59,610 bases of DNA from Rhodospirillales bacterium (GCA_016185145.1 JACPOB010000065.1:1-59610); one strand, 5' to 3'; positions 1 to 9,759 are shown, numbered from the stretch's first letter. The notes: generated by a model not told the origin, from the letters alone. Translations and numbers: made by a program.

Positions 1-150
1 ATCGGAGGGGGTCTCGTTCTTGCTCACGATGTATGTATGCCACAAAACGCACATACAGATCAACAGACAACACGCCACAAGGCCTCATAAAACCCCGATA
101 ATCTCCGGCTTTCTTGCCTTTCGAGACAGAAACTAGTCTAGTCGTCGAGC

Positions 151-157
151 AGGAGGG
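151..157 (+). promoter_or_regulatory. Ribosome binding site of tssB
   Basis: AGGAGGG lies 8 bases before the ATG at 166 and fixes the tssB start. The 150 bases before it hold no gene that I can support and no convincing promoter hexamers. Confidence 0.7.
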
Positions 158-165
158 TTTCTGCG

Positions 166-675
166 ATGAGCGCAAGTATACACGACAAGCTGAATCGTGT
201 CCGTAAACCCCGAGTGCACATCACCTACGAAGTCGAGACCGAAGGCGCGCAGATCCTACGCGAGCTGCCGTTCGTCGTCGGCATCATGGGCGATTTCTCG
301 GGTGATCCGACGACGCCGCTGAAGCCTTTGGCGGACCGCAAGTTCACGCAAATCGACCGCGACAACTTCAACGACGTGATGGCCAGCATGGCGCCTGGCC
401 TCAAGCTCAAGGTCGACAACAAGCTGGCCGACGACGGCACGCAGATGAGCGTCGATCTCAAGTTCAATTCGATGGACGACTTCGACCCGGTGCAGGTCGC
501 CAAGCAGGTGCCCGCCCTCGCGGCGCTGCTGGAGACCCGCGAGAAGCTGCGCGATCTCATGAGCAAGGCCGACCGGTCCCAGGAACTCGAGAACCTGCTC
601 GAGCAGGTCCTGCGCTCGGAGCAGGATCTCAAGTCGCTGTCCGGCGAACTCGGCATCAAGAAGTCGGAGGAGTAG
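166..675 (+). CDS. tssB: Type VI secretion sheath small subunit TssB
   Basis: TssB (VipA/ImpB) pairs with TssC to build the cytoplasmic contractile sheath that fires the Hcp tube. The 169-residue length is normal for the family. The start region reads [20 protein letters not shown] and is followed by the conserved [11 protein letters not shown] segment (about residues 36-46). The middle carries the family pattern DRDNFNDVM and the C-terminal third is helical and charged, as expected for the helices that join neighbouring sheath protomers. A strong ribosome binding site precedes the ATG, and tssC starts three bases after the stop, so the pair is surely co-transcribed. This is the first gene of the plus-strand half of the cluster. 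Confidence 0.96.
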   Translation: MSASIHDKLNRVRKPRVHITYEVETEGAQILRELPFVVGIMGDFSGDPTTPLKPLADRKFTQIDRDNFNDVMASMAPGLKLKVDNKLADDGTQMSVDLKFNSMDDFDPVQVAKQVPALAALLETREKLRDLMSKADRSQELENLLEQVLRSEQDLKSLSGELGIKKSEE

Positions 676-678
676 GAA

Positions 679-2172
679 ATGGCCGACACAAAGAGTGCGC
701 CCGAGTCCGCCGCCGCCACGACGACAGAGGCAGCGCCCGGTCTGCTCGACCAGATCATCACCAACACCAAGCAGACCGAACCCGATCGCGCCCAGGATCT
801 CGTCAAGACGCTCGTCGAGCAGGCGCTCGCGGGCACCGTCACCTTCGATCGCAACCTGACGCGGACATTCGACAAGGCGGTCAAGGCGATCGACGCCAAG
901 ATGTCGGCGCAGCTCAATGCGATCATACACGATCCGAAGTTCCTCAAGCTGGAAGGCAGCTGGCGGGGATTGCACTACCTGGTGCAGAATTCCGAGACCA
1001 GCACCTCGCTGAAGCTGCGCGTGCTCAACCTGCCCAAGCGCGAGCTCAACCGCGACCTCAGCCGGGCGATCGAGTTCGACCAGAGCCAGCTCTTCAAGAA
1101 GATCTATGAGAACGAGTTCGGCACGCCGGGCGGCGAGCCCTATGGCGCCCTGATCGGCGACTACGAATGGACGAACCATCCGGACGACATCGAGACGTTG
1201 CGGCTGGTATCCAACATCGCCGCCGGCGCGTTCGCGCCGTTCATCTCCGCGGCAGGGGCCGGCATGTTCGGCTTCGACTCGTGGACTGAACTCTCGAGGC
1301 CGCGCGACATCGCCAAGATCTTCGACACGGTCGAGTTCGCGAAATGGCGGGCGTTCCGCGACAGCGAGGATTCCCGTTTCGTGAATCTCGTCATGCCCCG
1401 CGTGATCGCTCGCCTGCCCTACGGCAAGAACACCAAGCCGCTCGACGAGTTCGACTATGAGGAGGCGCCGGTGGATGCCCGCGGCAAGGCCCAGGCGATG
1501 GATCACGAGTCCTATTGCTGGTCCAACGCGGCCTACATCATGGGCGCGCGCCTGACTGACGCCTTCGCCAAGACCGGCTTCTGCACGGCCATCCGCGGCG
1601 CCGAGGGCGGCGGCAAGGTGGAGAACCTGCCGACCCATGTGTTCACCTCGGACGACGGCGACCTCGACGCCAAGTGCCCGACCGAGATCGGCATCACCGA
1701 CCGGCGCGAGTTCGAGCTCTCCAACCAGGGCTTCCTGCCGCTCTGCCATTACAAGAACACCGACTACGCGGTTTTCTTCGGCGGCCAGACGACGCAGCGG
1801 CCGAAGAAGTACGATCGCCCCGAGGCGACCGCCAATGCCGCCATTTCGGCGCGGCTGCCCTACATCATGGCGACCAGCCGGTTCGCCCATTACCTCAAGG
1901 TCATGGGACGCGACAAGATCGGCAGCTTCATGGAAGCGAGCAACGTCGAGACCTGGCTCAACCGCTGGATCCAGAACTACGTCAATCCCAACGTCGATGC
2001 GGGCCAGGACATGAAAGCGCGCTTCCCGTTGCGCGAGGCGCGGGTCGAGGTCAAGGAGATTCCGGGCAAGCCGGGCTCGTACAACGCCATCGCCTATCTG
2101 CGGCCCTGGCTGCAGATGGAGGAACTGACTACGAGCTTGCGCATGGTCGCGAGCATTCCCCAGAAGGCCTGA
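679..2172 (+). CDS. tssC: Type VI secretion sheath large subunit TssC
   Basis: TssC (VipB/ImpC) is the major sheath protein. Its 497 residues match the family length of about 490-500. Visible hallmarks are [12 protein letters not shown] (about residues 91-102), [20 protein letters not shown] (about 133-152), the [14 protein letters not shown] stretch after it, and a C-terminal [10 protein letters not shown] segment used for sheath assembly. It starts three bases after the tssB stop. A second, more divergent copy follows at 2232. TssC of this length with the full N-terminal region should be the structural sheath protein that partners TssB. Confidence 0.96.
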   Translation: MADTKSAPESAAATTTEAAPGLLDQIITNTKQTEPDRAQDLVKTLVEQALAGTVTFDRNLTRTFDKAVKAIDAKMSAQLNAIIHDPKFLKLEGSWRGLHYLVQNSETSTSLKLRVLNLPKRELNRDLSRAIEFDQSQLFKKIYENEFGTPGGEPYGALIGDYEWTNHPDDIETLRLVSNIAAGAFAPFISAAGAGMFGFDSWTELSRPRDIAKIFDTVEFAKWRAFRDSEDSRFVNLVMPRVIARLPYGKNTKPLDEFDYEEAPVDARGKAQAMDHESYCWSNAAYIMGARLTDAFAKTGFCTAIRGAEGGGKVENLPTHVFTSDDGDLDAKCPTEIGITDRREFELSNQGFLPLCHYKNTDYAVFFGGQTTQRPKKYDRPEATANAAISARLPYIMATSRFAHYLKVMGRDKIGSFMEASNVETWLNRWIQNYVNPNVDAGQDMKARFPLREARVEVKEIPGKPGSYNAIAYLRPWLQMEELTTSLRMVASIPQKA

Positions 2173-2231
2173 CCGCCCGAACCCCTTTTTGACCTGGCAC
2201 CCGCCGCCATGATGGGCGGGACCGGCACACC

Positions 2232-3785
2232 ATGGGCGAGGAAGCAACAATTGCAGCCTCCACGGAGGAGGCGTCTCGACAGCGGTCGCCCCTGCGCGAG
2301 TCGGTGCTGGCGGGTCGCTTCTTCGGCGAGCTGCATCGCGAGGCGGCCGGCGAGCTTGCGGCTTTCCTCCACGGCAAGCTGAGCTGCAGCGAGGCGCTCG
2401 AGATGTGGTTCGGCGAGGCCCTGACAGGCTTGCTGGCCGCGGGCGGCGATCGGCTGCGCGCGGCGCTCGACCGCGACATCGCCGACATCGACGCCGCGCT
2501 CGGCGATCAGCTCGACGCCGTGCTCCACCACTCGCGCTTCCGGGCGTTGGAAGGACGCTGGCGCGGCATCGCCTGGTTGATCTCCGGCATAGAACCGGGC
2601 CGGCGGGTCAAGGTGCGGCTGCTGCCCGTCCGATGGGGCGAGCTCTGCCGAGACCTCGAGCGGGCACTGGAATTCGACCAGAGCATCACCTTTCGCCGGA
2701 TCTACGAGGAAGAATTCGGCATGCCCGGCGGCGAGCCGTACGGCCTGATGGTGATCGATCACGCTGTCCGGCATCGCGTCGCCGCCGGTGCCACGAGCGA
2801 CGACGTGGGCGGCCTGGCACAGTTTTCCGCCGTCGCCGCGGCCGCCTTCATGCCGACCGTGCTCTCGCTCGATCCGACAGTGCTGGAAGTCGACACCTTC
2901 TCCGACCTCGAAGGCGTGCGCGACATCACCGCGCCGATGCGCGGTCCCAATCACCTGCGCTGGCGAAGCCTTGCCGGACGCGCCGACATGCGCTTCCTGG
3001 CGGTCACGCTGCCGCGGCTGCTGGCGCGCCGTCCGTGGGCGGACGAGCCCGGCCGCCTCGACGGTTTCCGCTACAGCGAGCACGCGCCGACGGCCGACAC
3101 GCGGGTCTGGATGAGCGCCGGATACGCCTTCGCGGCCTGCGCGGTGCGCGCCTTCCTGGACAACAGCTGGCCGGCCGACGTGCGCGGCGTGGAGATCGAC
3201 CGGGTCGGCGGCGGGCTCGTCGACAATCTCGCCGCCGAACCGTTCGTCAGCGGTCCGCCCTATGCCTGGCCGCGCAAGTCCGTCGAGTACCAGTTCAGCT
3301 TCCGGCAGGAACAGGCCCTGGTGGAGGTCGGGCTGCTGCCGGTCGGCGTCCTGCCGTTCGGGCCCGAGCTGGTGTTCGGCGCCTCGCGCAGCATGCAGGC
3401 GCCGGCGAACTATTCCGGGGCCACCGCCGCCGTGGCGGAGGCAAACGCCCGCCTTTCCGCGCAGATCAACTCGATGCTGTGCGCCGCGCGCTTCGCCCAT
3501 CTCCTCAAGGTGATGGGGCGGGACATGGTGGGCGCCTTCCGCACCGCCGACGAGATCGAGCGGCAGCTCAACACCTGGCTCCAGGGCTACGTCAACACCA
3601 ACATCAACAGCACCACCGATTCGCGCGCGCGCTTTCCCCTGCTCGAGGGCAACGTGCAGGTACGCGAGCGCCTCGACAAGCCGGGAGTGTTCGGCTGCAC
3701 CATCCATCTGCGCCCGCACTACCAGCTCGACGATATCGCCACCGCCTTTCATCTCGTCACCGAACTCGCAGCGCCCAGCGTCTGA
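2232..3785 (+). CDS. Second TssC-like protein (ImpD-type)
   Basis: A 517-residue paralogue of the preceding tssC. It keeps the landmarks LEGRWRGIAWLI, EFDQSITFRRIYEEEFGMPG, FAHLLKVMGRDMVG and ARFPLLEGNVQV, but diverges strongly between them. Its N-terminus (about residues 1-70) is rich in Ala/Glu and unlike TssC. Tandem impC-impD genes are known from the rhizobial imp locus, so the duplication is a feature of this T6SS type rather than a fresh copy. Whether it enters the sheath or plays an accessory role is not clear from sequence. It is followed 24 bases later by tagJ, a protein known in some systems to bind sheath components. Confidence 0.9.
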   Translation: MGEEATIAASTEEASRQRSPLRESVLAGRFFGELHREAAGELAAFLHGKLSCSEALEMWFGEALTGLLAAGGDRLRAALDRDIADIDAALGDQLDAVLHHSRFRALEGRWRGIAWLISGIEPGRRVKVRLLPVRWGELCRDLERALEFDQSITFRRIYEEEFGMPGGEPYGLMVIDHAVRHRVAAGATSDDVGGLAQFSAVAAAAFMPTVLSLDPTVLEVDTFSDLEGVRDITAPMRGPNHLRWRSLAGRADMRFLAVTLPRLLARRPWADEPGRLDGFRYSEHAPTADTRVWMSAGYAFAACAVRAFLDNSWPADVRGVEIDRVGGGLVDNLAAEPFVSGPPYAWPRKSVEYQFSFRQEQALVEVGLLPVGVLPFGPELVFGASRSMQAPANYSGATAAVAEANARLSAQINSMLCAARFAHLLKVMGRDMVGAFRTADEIERQLNTWLQGYVNTNINSTTDSRARFPLLEGNVQVRERLDKPGVFGCTIHLRPHYQLDDIATAFHLVTELAAPSV

Positions 3786-3809
3786 CGACGCGGCAGGTCA
3801 GGAGGATCG

Positions 3810-4658
3810 ATGTCGCTCTCTCCCACAGGAACTGCCGATCCGGGCGAAGCCGGCCGTCTGTTCCACGAAGGCAATCTCCCCGCCGCCGTGACGGCAGCCA
3901 ATGCCGCGGTGCGCCGGGCGCCGACCGATATCGGCGCCAGGGTCCTGCTGGCCGAACTGCTGGCCTTCACCGGCAACATCGAGCGCGCCGACGTCGTGCT
4001 CGACGCCTGTGCCGACCTCGACCCGACGGCGGCCATCGTCGTCGCCGAGTTCCGCCAGCTGCTGCGCGGCGAGACGGCCAGGCGGCAGCTGTTCAGCGAC
4101 GGTCGGGTCCCGGAATTCCTCGGCGAGCCCACCGCTGCCCAGCGTTCGTCGTTGGCAGCCATCGTCGCCCTGCGCAACGGCGATCCGTCCGAAGCCGCCA
4201 GGCTTGCCGCCGAGGCCGAGGCAGCGCGCCCGCACCCATCCGGCACCGCACGCGGCGCGGCTTTCGACGACATGCGCGACGCCGACGACCTGCTGGCGTC
4301 GTGCTTCGAGGTCATCACCACGACCGGCAAGTATTTCTGGATTCCGCCGGAGCGGGTGCTGCTCATGGAGTTTCATCCCCCCAAGCGGCCGCGCGACCTC
4401 CTCTGGCGTCGCGCGACCATGCAGGTTGCCGACGGTCCCGACGGCGATGTGTACCTGCCGACGATCTATCCGCCGCCGACGGCGACGGCGGCCGCCACTG
4501 CGATGACCGATGCGCTGCGGCTCGGGCGCGCCACCGATTGGCATCAGGCCGGCGATGGCGGGCCGACGCTCGGCCTCGGCGCCGTGACCATCCTGGTCGG
4601 CGAGGAAGCGCTGACCTGGCTCGAAGTGGACAAGGTCAGCTTCCAGGTGGCGTCGTGA
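3810..4658 (+). CDS. tagJ: Type VI secretion accessory protein TagJ (ImpE)
   Basis: 282 residues, typical for ImpE/TagJ. The N-terminal half is TPR-like and opens with AGRLFHEGNLPAAVTAANAA. It continues with helical pairs around ARVLLAELLAFTGNIERADVVLD. The C-terminal half carries the family segments FDDMRDADDLLASCFEVIT and WIPPERVLLMEFHPPKRPRD. TagJ binds TssB or the sheath in systems where it has been studied and is thought to aid sheath turnover. It lies between tssC2 and tssE, the same place as impE in rhizobial clusters. The ATG follows an AGGAGG-like site, and its stop overlaps the GTG start of tssE. Confidence 0.92.
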   Translation: MSLSPTGTADPGEAGRLFHEGNLPAAVTAANAAVRRAPTDIGARVLLAELLAFTGNIERADVVLDACADLDPTAAIVVAEFRQLLRGETARRQLFSDGRVPEFLGEPTAAQRSSLAAIVALRNGDPSEAARLAAEAEAARPHPSGTARGAAFDDMRDADDLLASCFEVITTTGKYFWIPPERVLLMEFHPPKRPRDLLWRRATMQVADGPDGDVYLPTIYPPPTATAAATAMTDALRLGRATDWHQAGDGGPTLGLGAVTILVGEEALTWLEVDKVSFQVAS

Positions 4659-5182
4659 GCGACAGCCGAAGCCGCTCCGGGCCCGACAACCTCGGCGGGG
4701 CGCGGGCCAGGCGGGCCCAGCTGCCGCTTCTCGACCGGCTCGTCGATGCCGACCCTTCGCAGCAGGTGGACACGCCGCTTTCTGCGTCCGCGGCGATGGA
4801 TGCGATACGCGTCAGCATCTGCAACGACCTCGAGGAACTGCTCAATACGCGCCGCAGATGGCGCTCCTGGGACCCGCATCTGGCCGAGCTCGACCGCTCG
4901 CTGGTCGGGTTCGGATTGCCCGACTTCGCCTCCGGCGCCTTCCACGATCCGCGCCGCCGCGAGGAGCTGCGCGTGCTCGTCGAGTCCTGCATCCGCCGCT
5001 TCGAACCGCGCATCGTCAGCCTCAGGGTCACCCTCCTCGAGGCGACCGACAAGGTGAGCGGCACGCTCAGGCTGCGCATCGACGCGCTGTTGCATGCCGA
5101 GCCGGCGCCCGAGCCGATCGCTTTCGATACCGTCGTCGATCTTCTCACCAAGAACGTGGCCGTTCACGAGCAGGAGGCGTAG
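4655..5182 (+). CDS. tssE: Type VI secretion baseplate protein TssE (gp25-like)
   Basis: TssE is the gp25-like wedge subunit of the T6SS baseplate. I place the start at the GTG overlapping the tagJ stop, giving 175 residues. The conserved core includes PLLDRLVD near the N-terminus, SICNDLEELLNTRR (about residues 50-63), the FGLPDF motif (about 82-87) and IRRFEPRIVSLRV (about 110-122), all typical of the gp25/TssE fold. The gene is followed without a gap by tssF, which starts on the base after the stop codon. Translational coupling runs through tagJ-tssE-tssF-tssG. Confidence 0.93.
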   Translation: MSDSRSRSGPDNLGGARARRAQLPLLDRLVDADPSQQVDTPLSASAAMDAIRVSICNDLEELLNTRRRWRSWDPHLAELDRSLVGFGLPDFASGAFHDPRRREELRVLVESCIRRFEPRIVSLRVTLLEATDKVSGTLRLRIDALLHAEPAPEPIAFDTVVDLLTKNVAVHEQEA

Positions 5183-7027
5183 TTGGCTTCGGACTCCCTG
5201 CTTGCCTTCTTCAACCGGGAACTCGAGGCACTGCGCGTGCTGGCCGGCGAATTCGCCGAGCGCCATCCCAAGATCGCCGGGCGCCTGCGCCTGACGAAGG
5301 ACACCGTCGACGATCCCCACGTCAGCCGCCTGCTCGAGGGCGTGGCCTTCCTGGGGGCCCGCGTCCAGCACCGGCTCGATGACGAGTTTCCGGAGCTGAC
5401 CGACGGCCTGCTCTCCGTGCTCTATCCGCACTATCTCGCCCCCATGCCATCGGTGGCGATCGCGCGGTTCGCCGCCAACCCGGACCTGCCGGGCCCCGCC
5501 CACCTGCCGTCCGGGCTCGCGGTCGAAGCCGAGCCGGTCGGCGGCGAGACCTGTCAGTTCCGCACCGCCTATCCCCTGACGCTGTGGCCGGTCGAGATCG
5601 ATGCCGTCCGGCTGTCGGGCATGCCCTTGGCGGCGCCGGCCAATCCGACCGCCGCCGAGGCGGTCGCCTGTCTGCGCATCAGCCTGCGGTGCAGCAACCC
5701 CACCATGACTTTCACCCAGCTCGGCTTCGACCGGCTGCGCGTCTTCCTCACGGGCGAACACGGGTCGCGGCTGCTGGAACTGCTGATGGCGCACACCGTC
5801 TCGGTCGCGCTCGCCGACGAGCTTTCGGATCCCCATCCGGTGATCCTGCCGCCGGATACCCTGCAGGCAGTCGGCTTCGCGCCGGAGGAGGCGCTGTTCC
5901 CCTGGCCAGCGCGGTCGTTCTCCGGCTTCCGGCTGCTCAGCGAGTACTTCGCGGCTCGCGAGAAGTTCCAGTTCATCGATATTTGCCGGCTCGACGCCAA
6001 GACGCTCGTCTCGGCGGGCAACCGGATGGACATCTTCGTCTATCTCGATCGCGCGATTCCCGATCTCGAACGCGCGGTCCAGGCCAACAACCTGGCCCTC
6101 GGCTGCACGCCCATCGTCAACCTGTTCTCGCAGCGCTGCGAGCCGATCCAGATGGATCATACGAGCATCGAGTATCGCATCGAGCCGGACGTGCGCCGCC
6201 CCGCCAGCGTGGAAGTGTGGTCGGTCGAGCGCGTGCGCGAAAGCCTGCCGAACGGCGAATTCAGGACATGGCAGCCGTTCCATCGGCTGACGCGACGGCA
6301 TGCCGAAGACAAGGCCGATGCATCGGTCGGCGGCTTCTACGGCACCGCCCGACGCGACACGACCGGCGATTTTCGCGGCACCGAGGTCTATCTGCTGCCG
6401 CACGATGCCGGCTTCGATCCGGAGCGCGAGGGCAGCGGCGTCCTGTCGATCGATGCGCTGTGTTGCAACCGCGACCTGCCGGCCGCCTTGCCGTTCGGCG
6501 GCGGACGCCCGACCCTCAGGCTGGCCGAGGGCGCCGCCGCCGTCACCGGTCTCAGCTGCCTGACCGCACCGACGCCGACGCTGCGCATGCCGGTGCGCGA
6601 GCGCGGCTTCTGGCGGCTGATCTCGCACCTGTCCCTCGGTCATCTCAGCGTCGTCGGCGGCGAGACCGCTGCCGACGCCCTGCGCGAGGTGCTGCGTCTC
6701 TACGATTGCCGCGAATCGACCGAATCGCGCACGGCGATCCGAGCCCTGCTCAACGTGACGTCGAAGGCCGGCACCGCCCGCATTCCGGGATTGCGCGGCC
6801 CCGGCGCCCGCAGCGGCGGATTCTGCCGAGGGCTCGACGTCACCCTGACGTTCGACGACCAGGCATGGACGACGGGCGGATTGTACGTGCTGGCGTCGGT
6901 GCTCGATCGCTTCCTGGCGTTGCACGCGACCGTGAACTCGTTCGTGCGTACGGAAGCGGTCCTGCGCGGCCGACCCGGCGTCGCCGCCAGCTGGCCAGCG
7001 CGAGCGGGCAGCCAGGTCCTGCTGTGA
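5183..7027 (+). CDS. tssF: Type VI secretion baseplate protein TssF
   Basis: 614 residues, the usual TssF (ImpG/VasA) length. It opens with LLAFFNRELEALRVLAGEFA, then ERHPKIAGRL and VSRLLEGVAFLGARVQHRLD, the family hallmarks. A conserved FPELTDGLLSVLYPHYLAP stretch follows at about residues 71-89. TssF with TssG and TssK forms the wedge of the baseplate. The start is an unusual TTG directly after the tssE stop. No ATG fits the conserved N-terminus, and the CAGGAGG inside the end of tssE serves as ribosome binding site. The stop overlaps the likely GTG start of tssG. Confidence 0.95.
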   Translation: MASDSLLAFFNRELEALRVLAGEFAERHPKIAGRLRLTKDTVDDPHVSRLLEGVAFLGARVQHRLDDEFPELTDGLLSVLYPHYLAPMPSVAIARFAANPDLPGPAHLPSGLAVEAEPVGGETCQFRTAYPLTLWPVEIDAVRLSGMPLAAPANPTAAEAVACLRISLRCSNPTMTFTQLGFDRLRVFLTGEHGSRLLELLMAHTVSVALADELSDPHPVILPPDTLQAVGFAPEEALFPWPARSFSGFRLLSEYFAAREKFQFIDICRLDAKTLVSAGNRMDIFVYLDRAIPDLERAVQANNLALGCTPIVNLFSQRCEPIQMDHTSIEYRIEPDVRRPASVEVWSVERVRESLPNGEFRTWQPFHRLTRRHAEDKADASVGGFYGTARRDTTGDFRGTEVYLLPHDAGFDPEREGSGVLSIDALCCNRDLPAALPFGGGRPTLRLAEGAAAVTGLSCLTAPTPTLRMPVRERGFWRLISHLSLGHLSVVGGETAADALREVLRLYDCRESTESRTAIRALLNVTSKAGTARIPGLRGPGARSGGFCRGLDVTLTFDDQAWTTGGLYVLASVLDRFLALHATVNSFVRTEAVLRGRPGVAASWPARAGSQVLL

Positions 7028-8088
7028 CGAGGCCCCGCTCCTCGCGGCGCGGCGAAGCGCCAATGGCCCGCCTCGAGGGCCAGCCGCAGCGCTTCAGCTT
7101 CGATGCGGCGGTGCGGGTCCTGACCTTTCTCCGGCGTCGGTCCGATCCTGCGGGCGCCGCCCGCTTCACCAGCACCGTCGGGTCGTCCTATCTGCCCGCG
7201 GAGGTCACCCAGGTTCAGGTCGAAGCCGGGATGTCCGAACCGCTCGTGACGGTGGGATTGATCGGACTGACGGGGCCGGGCGGCGTCCTGCCGAGATACT
7301 ACTCGGACGCCGTCGTTGCCGATCAGCGATCGCGCGCCTTCTCGCTCACGCGGTTCCTCGATCTGATCTCGCATCGCATGGTCGCGGCCTTTGCTGCCGC
7401 CGGCGCGAAGTATCGTCCCCATCGCGCCGCCGACGTCGGCGCCCTGTCGGCCAACACCGACCGCAGCGACCCGGTCGCCGAGGTCCTGCTGTCCCTGACA
7501 GGCTACGCCACCCCTCACCTTGCCGACCGCCTGCTCGCAGGTCCCGCGGCCTTGCGTCACTACGCCGGTTTCTTTTCGGCCCATCCGCGCTCCGCGGATC
7601 GACTCGAGGCATTGGCCTCCGATTGGCTCGGCCGCCCGGTCAAGGTCGAGCAGTTTGCCGGGGCGTGGCTCGCCCTGCCGGTCGATCAGCGCACGCGCCT
7701 CGGCGTCGGCCTGTCGCCCGGCGGCTTCTGCCAGTTGAGCGTCGATGCGGCGGCCGGCGTGCGCGCCTGGGACCAGCAGGCGCGAATCATCCTGCGCATC
7801 GGGCCGCTCGATCTCGCCTATTTCGAGAGCCTGCTGCCCGACCAGCCGTTGCTGCGCGAACTGATCTCCCTGGTGCGGGCCTATGTCGGGTTCGAGGTCG
7901 GCTTTGCCGTGAATCCCGTGCTCGCTCGCGATGCTGTTCCGCCGCTGGCCCTGGCGCCGCCGGGTGAGGGAGGCGCGAGGCCCCTGCTCGGCTGGAATAC
8001 CTGGCTGCCGGCGTCCCGCGCCCTGCCGCGGCGAACCGATGCCGGCGATGCCTTGTTCGAAAGTGAGATTGTTGAGGGACGCGCATGA
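7024..8088 (+). CDS. tssG: Type VI secretion baseplate protein TssG
   Basis: TssG (ImpH/VasB), 354 residues from a GTG that overlaps the tssF stop. An ATG at 7063 would give 341 residues and begins just before the conserved region, so the start is open. Family landmarks are FSFDAAVRVLTFLRR, FTSTVGSSYLPAEV, GLTGPGGVLPRYYSD and LFDLISHR-like RFLDLISHRMVA. The central AGFFSAHPRSADRLEALASD and the C-terminal PLDLAYFESLLPD are also typical. Its stop overlaps the start of the methyltransferase gene by four bases. Confidence 0.93.
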   Translation: MTRPRSSRRGEAPMARLEGQPQRFSFDAAVRVLTFLRRRSDPAGAARFTSTVGSSYLPAEVTQVQVEAGMSEPLVTVGLIGLTGPGGVLPRYYSDAVVADQRSRAFSLTRFLDLISHRMVAAFAAAGAKYRPHRAADVGALSANTDRSDPVAEVLLSLTGYATPHLADRLLAGPAALRHYAGFFSAHPRSADRLEALASDWLGRPVKVEQFAGAWLALPVDQRTRLGVGLSPGGFCQLSVDAAAGVRAWDQQARIILRIGPLDLAYFESLLPDQPLLRELISLVRAYVGFEVGFAVNPVLARDAVPPLALAPPGEGGARPLLGWNTWLPASRALPRRTDAGDALFESEIVEGRA

Positions 8089-9593
8089 ACCGACCGTGGA
8101 ACAGCGGCTACGTCGCCGACATCGCCTACATCGAGGGCTTCTATGTCCAGCAGTCGCCGGCGCGCATGGCACTCGCCTGCCTGTTCGGCAACGTCGCGGC
8201 CGACCTGCCGGAACCCGACGATCCCGCCACCTACCTGGAGCTGGGCTGCGGTTGCGGCATCGGCGCGCTGGTCACGGCGGCGTCCAACCCGGGATGGCAG
8301 GTCACGGCGATCGACTACAATCCCGCCCACATCGCCATCGGCGCCGGCCTCGCCCGCGCCGCGCGGCTCGACAATATCCGCTTCATAGAAGGCGACCTTG
8401 CCGGGCTGGCGACGAGCGCCGAGGCCGGCGCCATTCCCCAGGCCGACTTCGTCACCATGCATGGCCTGTGGTCGTGGGTCAGCAACGAGGTTCGCGCCGG
8501 CATCGTCCGACTCCTGGCCGCCAAGACGCGTCCGGGCGGCATGGTCCATCTGAGCTACAACGCCCTGCCCGCCTGGCAGGGCGCGCTCGGCATGCAGCGA
8601 CTGATCTACGAGACCGGCATCCGGACCGGCGGGCGCAGCGACACGCAGGCCCAGGCGGGCCTTGCGCTGGCGCGCGACCTCAAGGCGGTCGAGAGCAAGT
8701 ATCTCACCGAGAGCAGCCTCACGCGCGATATTCTCGACACCACCGCCGGCATGTCGACGGAGTACCTGTCACACGAGTACATGAGCGCGCATTGGGCGCC
8801 GGCTTTCCACGCCGACGTCGTCGCGGCGCTGGCCGAGGCGAAGCTCGACTGGGTGTCGTCGGTCAATCCGATGGAGAACTTCCCGGAACTCATGCTGACG
8901 GCCGAGCAGCGCGAGGTGATGAACCGCTACAAGGACCCGCTGCTGCGCGAGCTGATCAAGGACATGTGCCTGCCGCGGCAGCTCCGTCACGACGTCTTCG
9001 TGCGCGGCGCGAGGCGCATCCACAACGAGGCGCGCGACGCGGCCCTCTCCGGCCTGACGGTGGTGCCGATCGTCAGCCCGGGCGAGCTGCAGACCAAGAT
9101 CCGCGTGCCGGCCGGCATGGCCGAGGTCAGCGACAAGCTGAAGGACATGATGGTCGCGGCGATGCGCGGAGCCGCGACGATCGGCGAGCTGATGGCGCTG
9201 GGCGGCGAGCGAAGCAACCCCGCGGAGCTGCTGAGCATCCTGATCGGCTCCCATCAGTGCCAGGTCGCGACCCGCTCGAACGGCGAGCAGCCCGACTCCG
9301 CCAACCGGCTCAATCGGGTGTTCGGCTCGCGCGTGAACTCGATCGTCGACGCCAAGACATCCGGCGGCCTCGCCTCCTGGCGGCTCGGCACCGGCCTTAC
9401 CGCGCCGCCGCTCCTGCAGTTCATGGCCGCCCGCCTGCTCAGCGGCGAGCGCGAAGACAACGCCGACGCCTGGATCAAGGCCCTGAGCGCGGATGTCATA
9501 CCGGAGAAGCACGATACCGTGCGCAACGTCGTCCATACCGCCATCGAGCAGCGCCTGCCGATCCTGCGGCAACTGCGAATCGTTCCCGATTAG
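8085..9593 (+). CDS. SAM-dependent methyltransferase with regulatory domain, coupled to tssG
   Basis: 502 residues. The N-terminal half is a class I methyltransferase: motif I is LELGCGCGIG (residues 51-60), followed by the acidic end of strand 2 in VTAIDYNP and by FVTMHGLWSWV where motif IV is expected. The second half resembles the methyltransferase regulatory domain found in protein lysine methyltransferases of alphaproteobacteria. The gene overlaps tssG by four bases, so it is translated with the baseplate genes. The substrate cannot be read from sequence; a T6SS component or a surface protein is an inference from context. It carries no signal peptide and should act in the cytoplasm. Confidence 0.8.
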   Translation: MNRPWNSGYVADIAYIEGFYVQQSPARMALACLFGNVAADLPEPDDPATYLELGCGCGIGALVTAASNPGWQVTAIDYNPAHIAIGAGLARAARLDNIRFIEGDLAGLATSAEAGAIPQADFVTMHGLWSWVSNEVRAGIVRLLAAKTRPGGMVHLSYNALPAWQGALGMQRLIYETGIRTGGRSDTQAQAGLALARDLKAVESKYLTESSLTRDILDTTAGMSTEYLSHEYMSAHWAPAFHADVVAALAEAKLDWVSSVNPMENFPELMLTAEQREVMNRYKDPLLRELIKDMCLPRQLRHDVFVRGARRIHNEARDAALSGLTVVPIVSPGELQTKIRVPAGMAEVSDKLKDMMVAAMRGAATIGELMALGGERSNPAELLSILIGSHQCQVATRSNGEQPDSANRLNRVFGSRVNSIVDAKTSGGLASWRLGTGLTAPPLLQFMAARLLSGEREDNADAWIKALSADVIPEKHDTVRNVVHTAIEQRLPILRQLRIVPD

Positions 9594-9609
9594 CCCCTTC
9601 CACCTGAAA

Positions 9610-9622
9610 TGGAATTATTCCA
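9610..9622. promoter_or_regulatory. 13-bp palindrome upstream of vgrG
   Basis: TGGAATTATTCCA is a perfect 6-1-6 inverted repeat in the 166-base gap between the methyltransferase and vgrG, about 140 bases before the vgrG ATG. It could be an operator or part of a weak hairpin. No T-run follows, so I do not call a terminator. Confidence 0.25.
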
Positions 9623-9759
9623 ACCGCCTACACCCTTCCGCCAAATTCTCGCCGCCAAGGTCGTGTTTCCTTGCGGGCTTGGGTCGGCTAGCGTTTAGTG
9701 CCTGAAAGCACCGATCGTGACTTGGCTGCTGGGACACCACACCGAAAGTTGCGCTGCAC

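Noticed and set aside
1..27. Possible divergent gene start (GTG at 27 on the minus strand, MSKNETPSD)
   Set aside because: Only nine codons and no ribosome binding site. A divergent tssA or similar is possible but cannot be shown.
256..2250. Very long open frame antisense to tssB/tssC
   Set aside because: Low-complexity His/Arg/Gly-rich text typical of the reverse strand of high-GC genes; the sense strand has clear tssB and tssC.
2405..4650. Upstream part of a long plus-strand frame running into tssE
   Set aside because: Arg/Ala-rich shadow of tssC2 and tagJ; only the part after 4655 is a real gene.
4544..7063. 839-codon minus-strand frame
   Set aside because: Shadow of tssE and tssF, no conserved motif.
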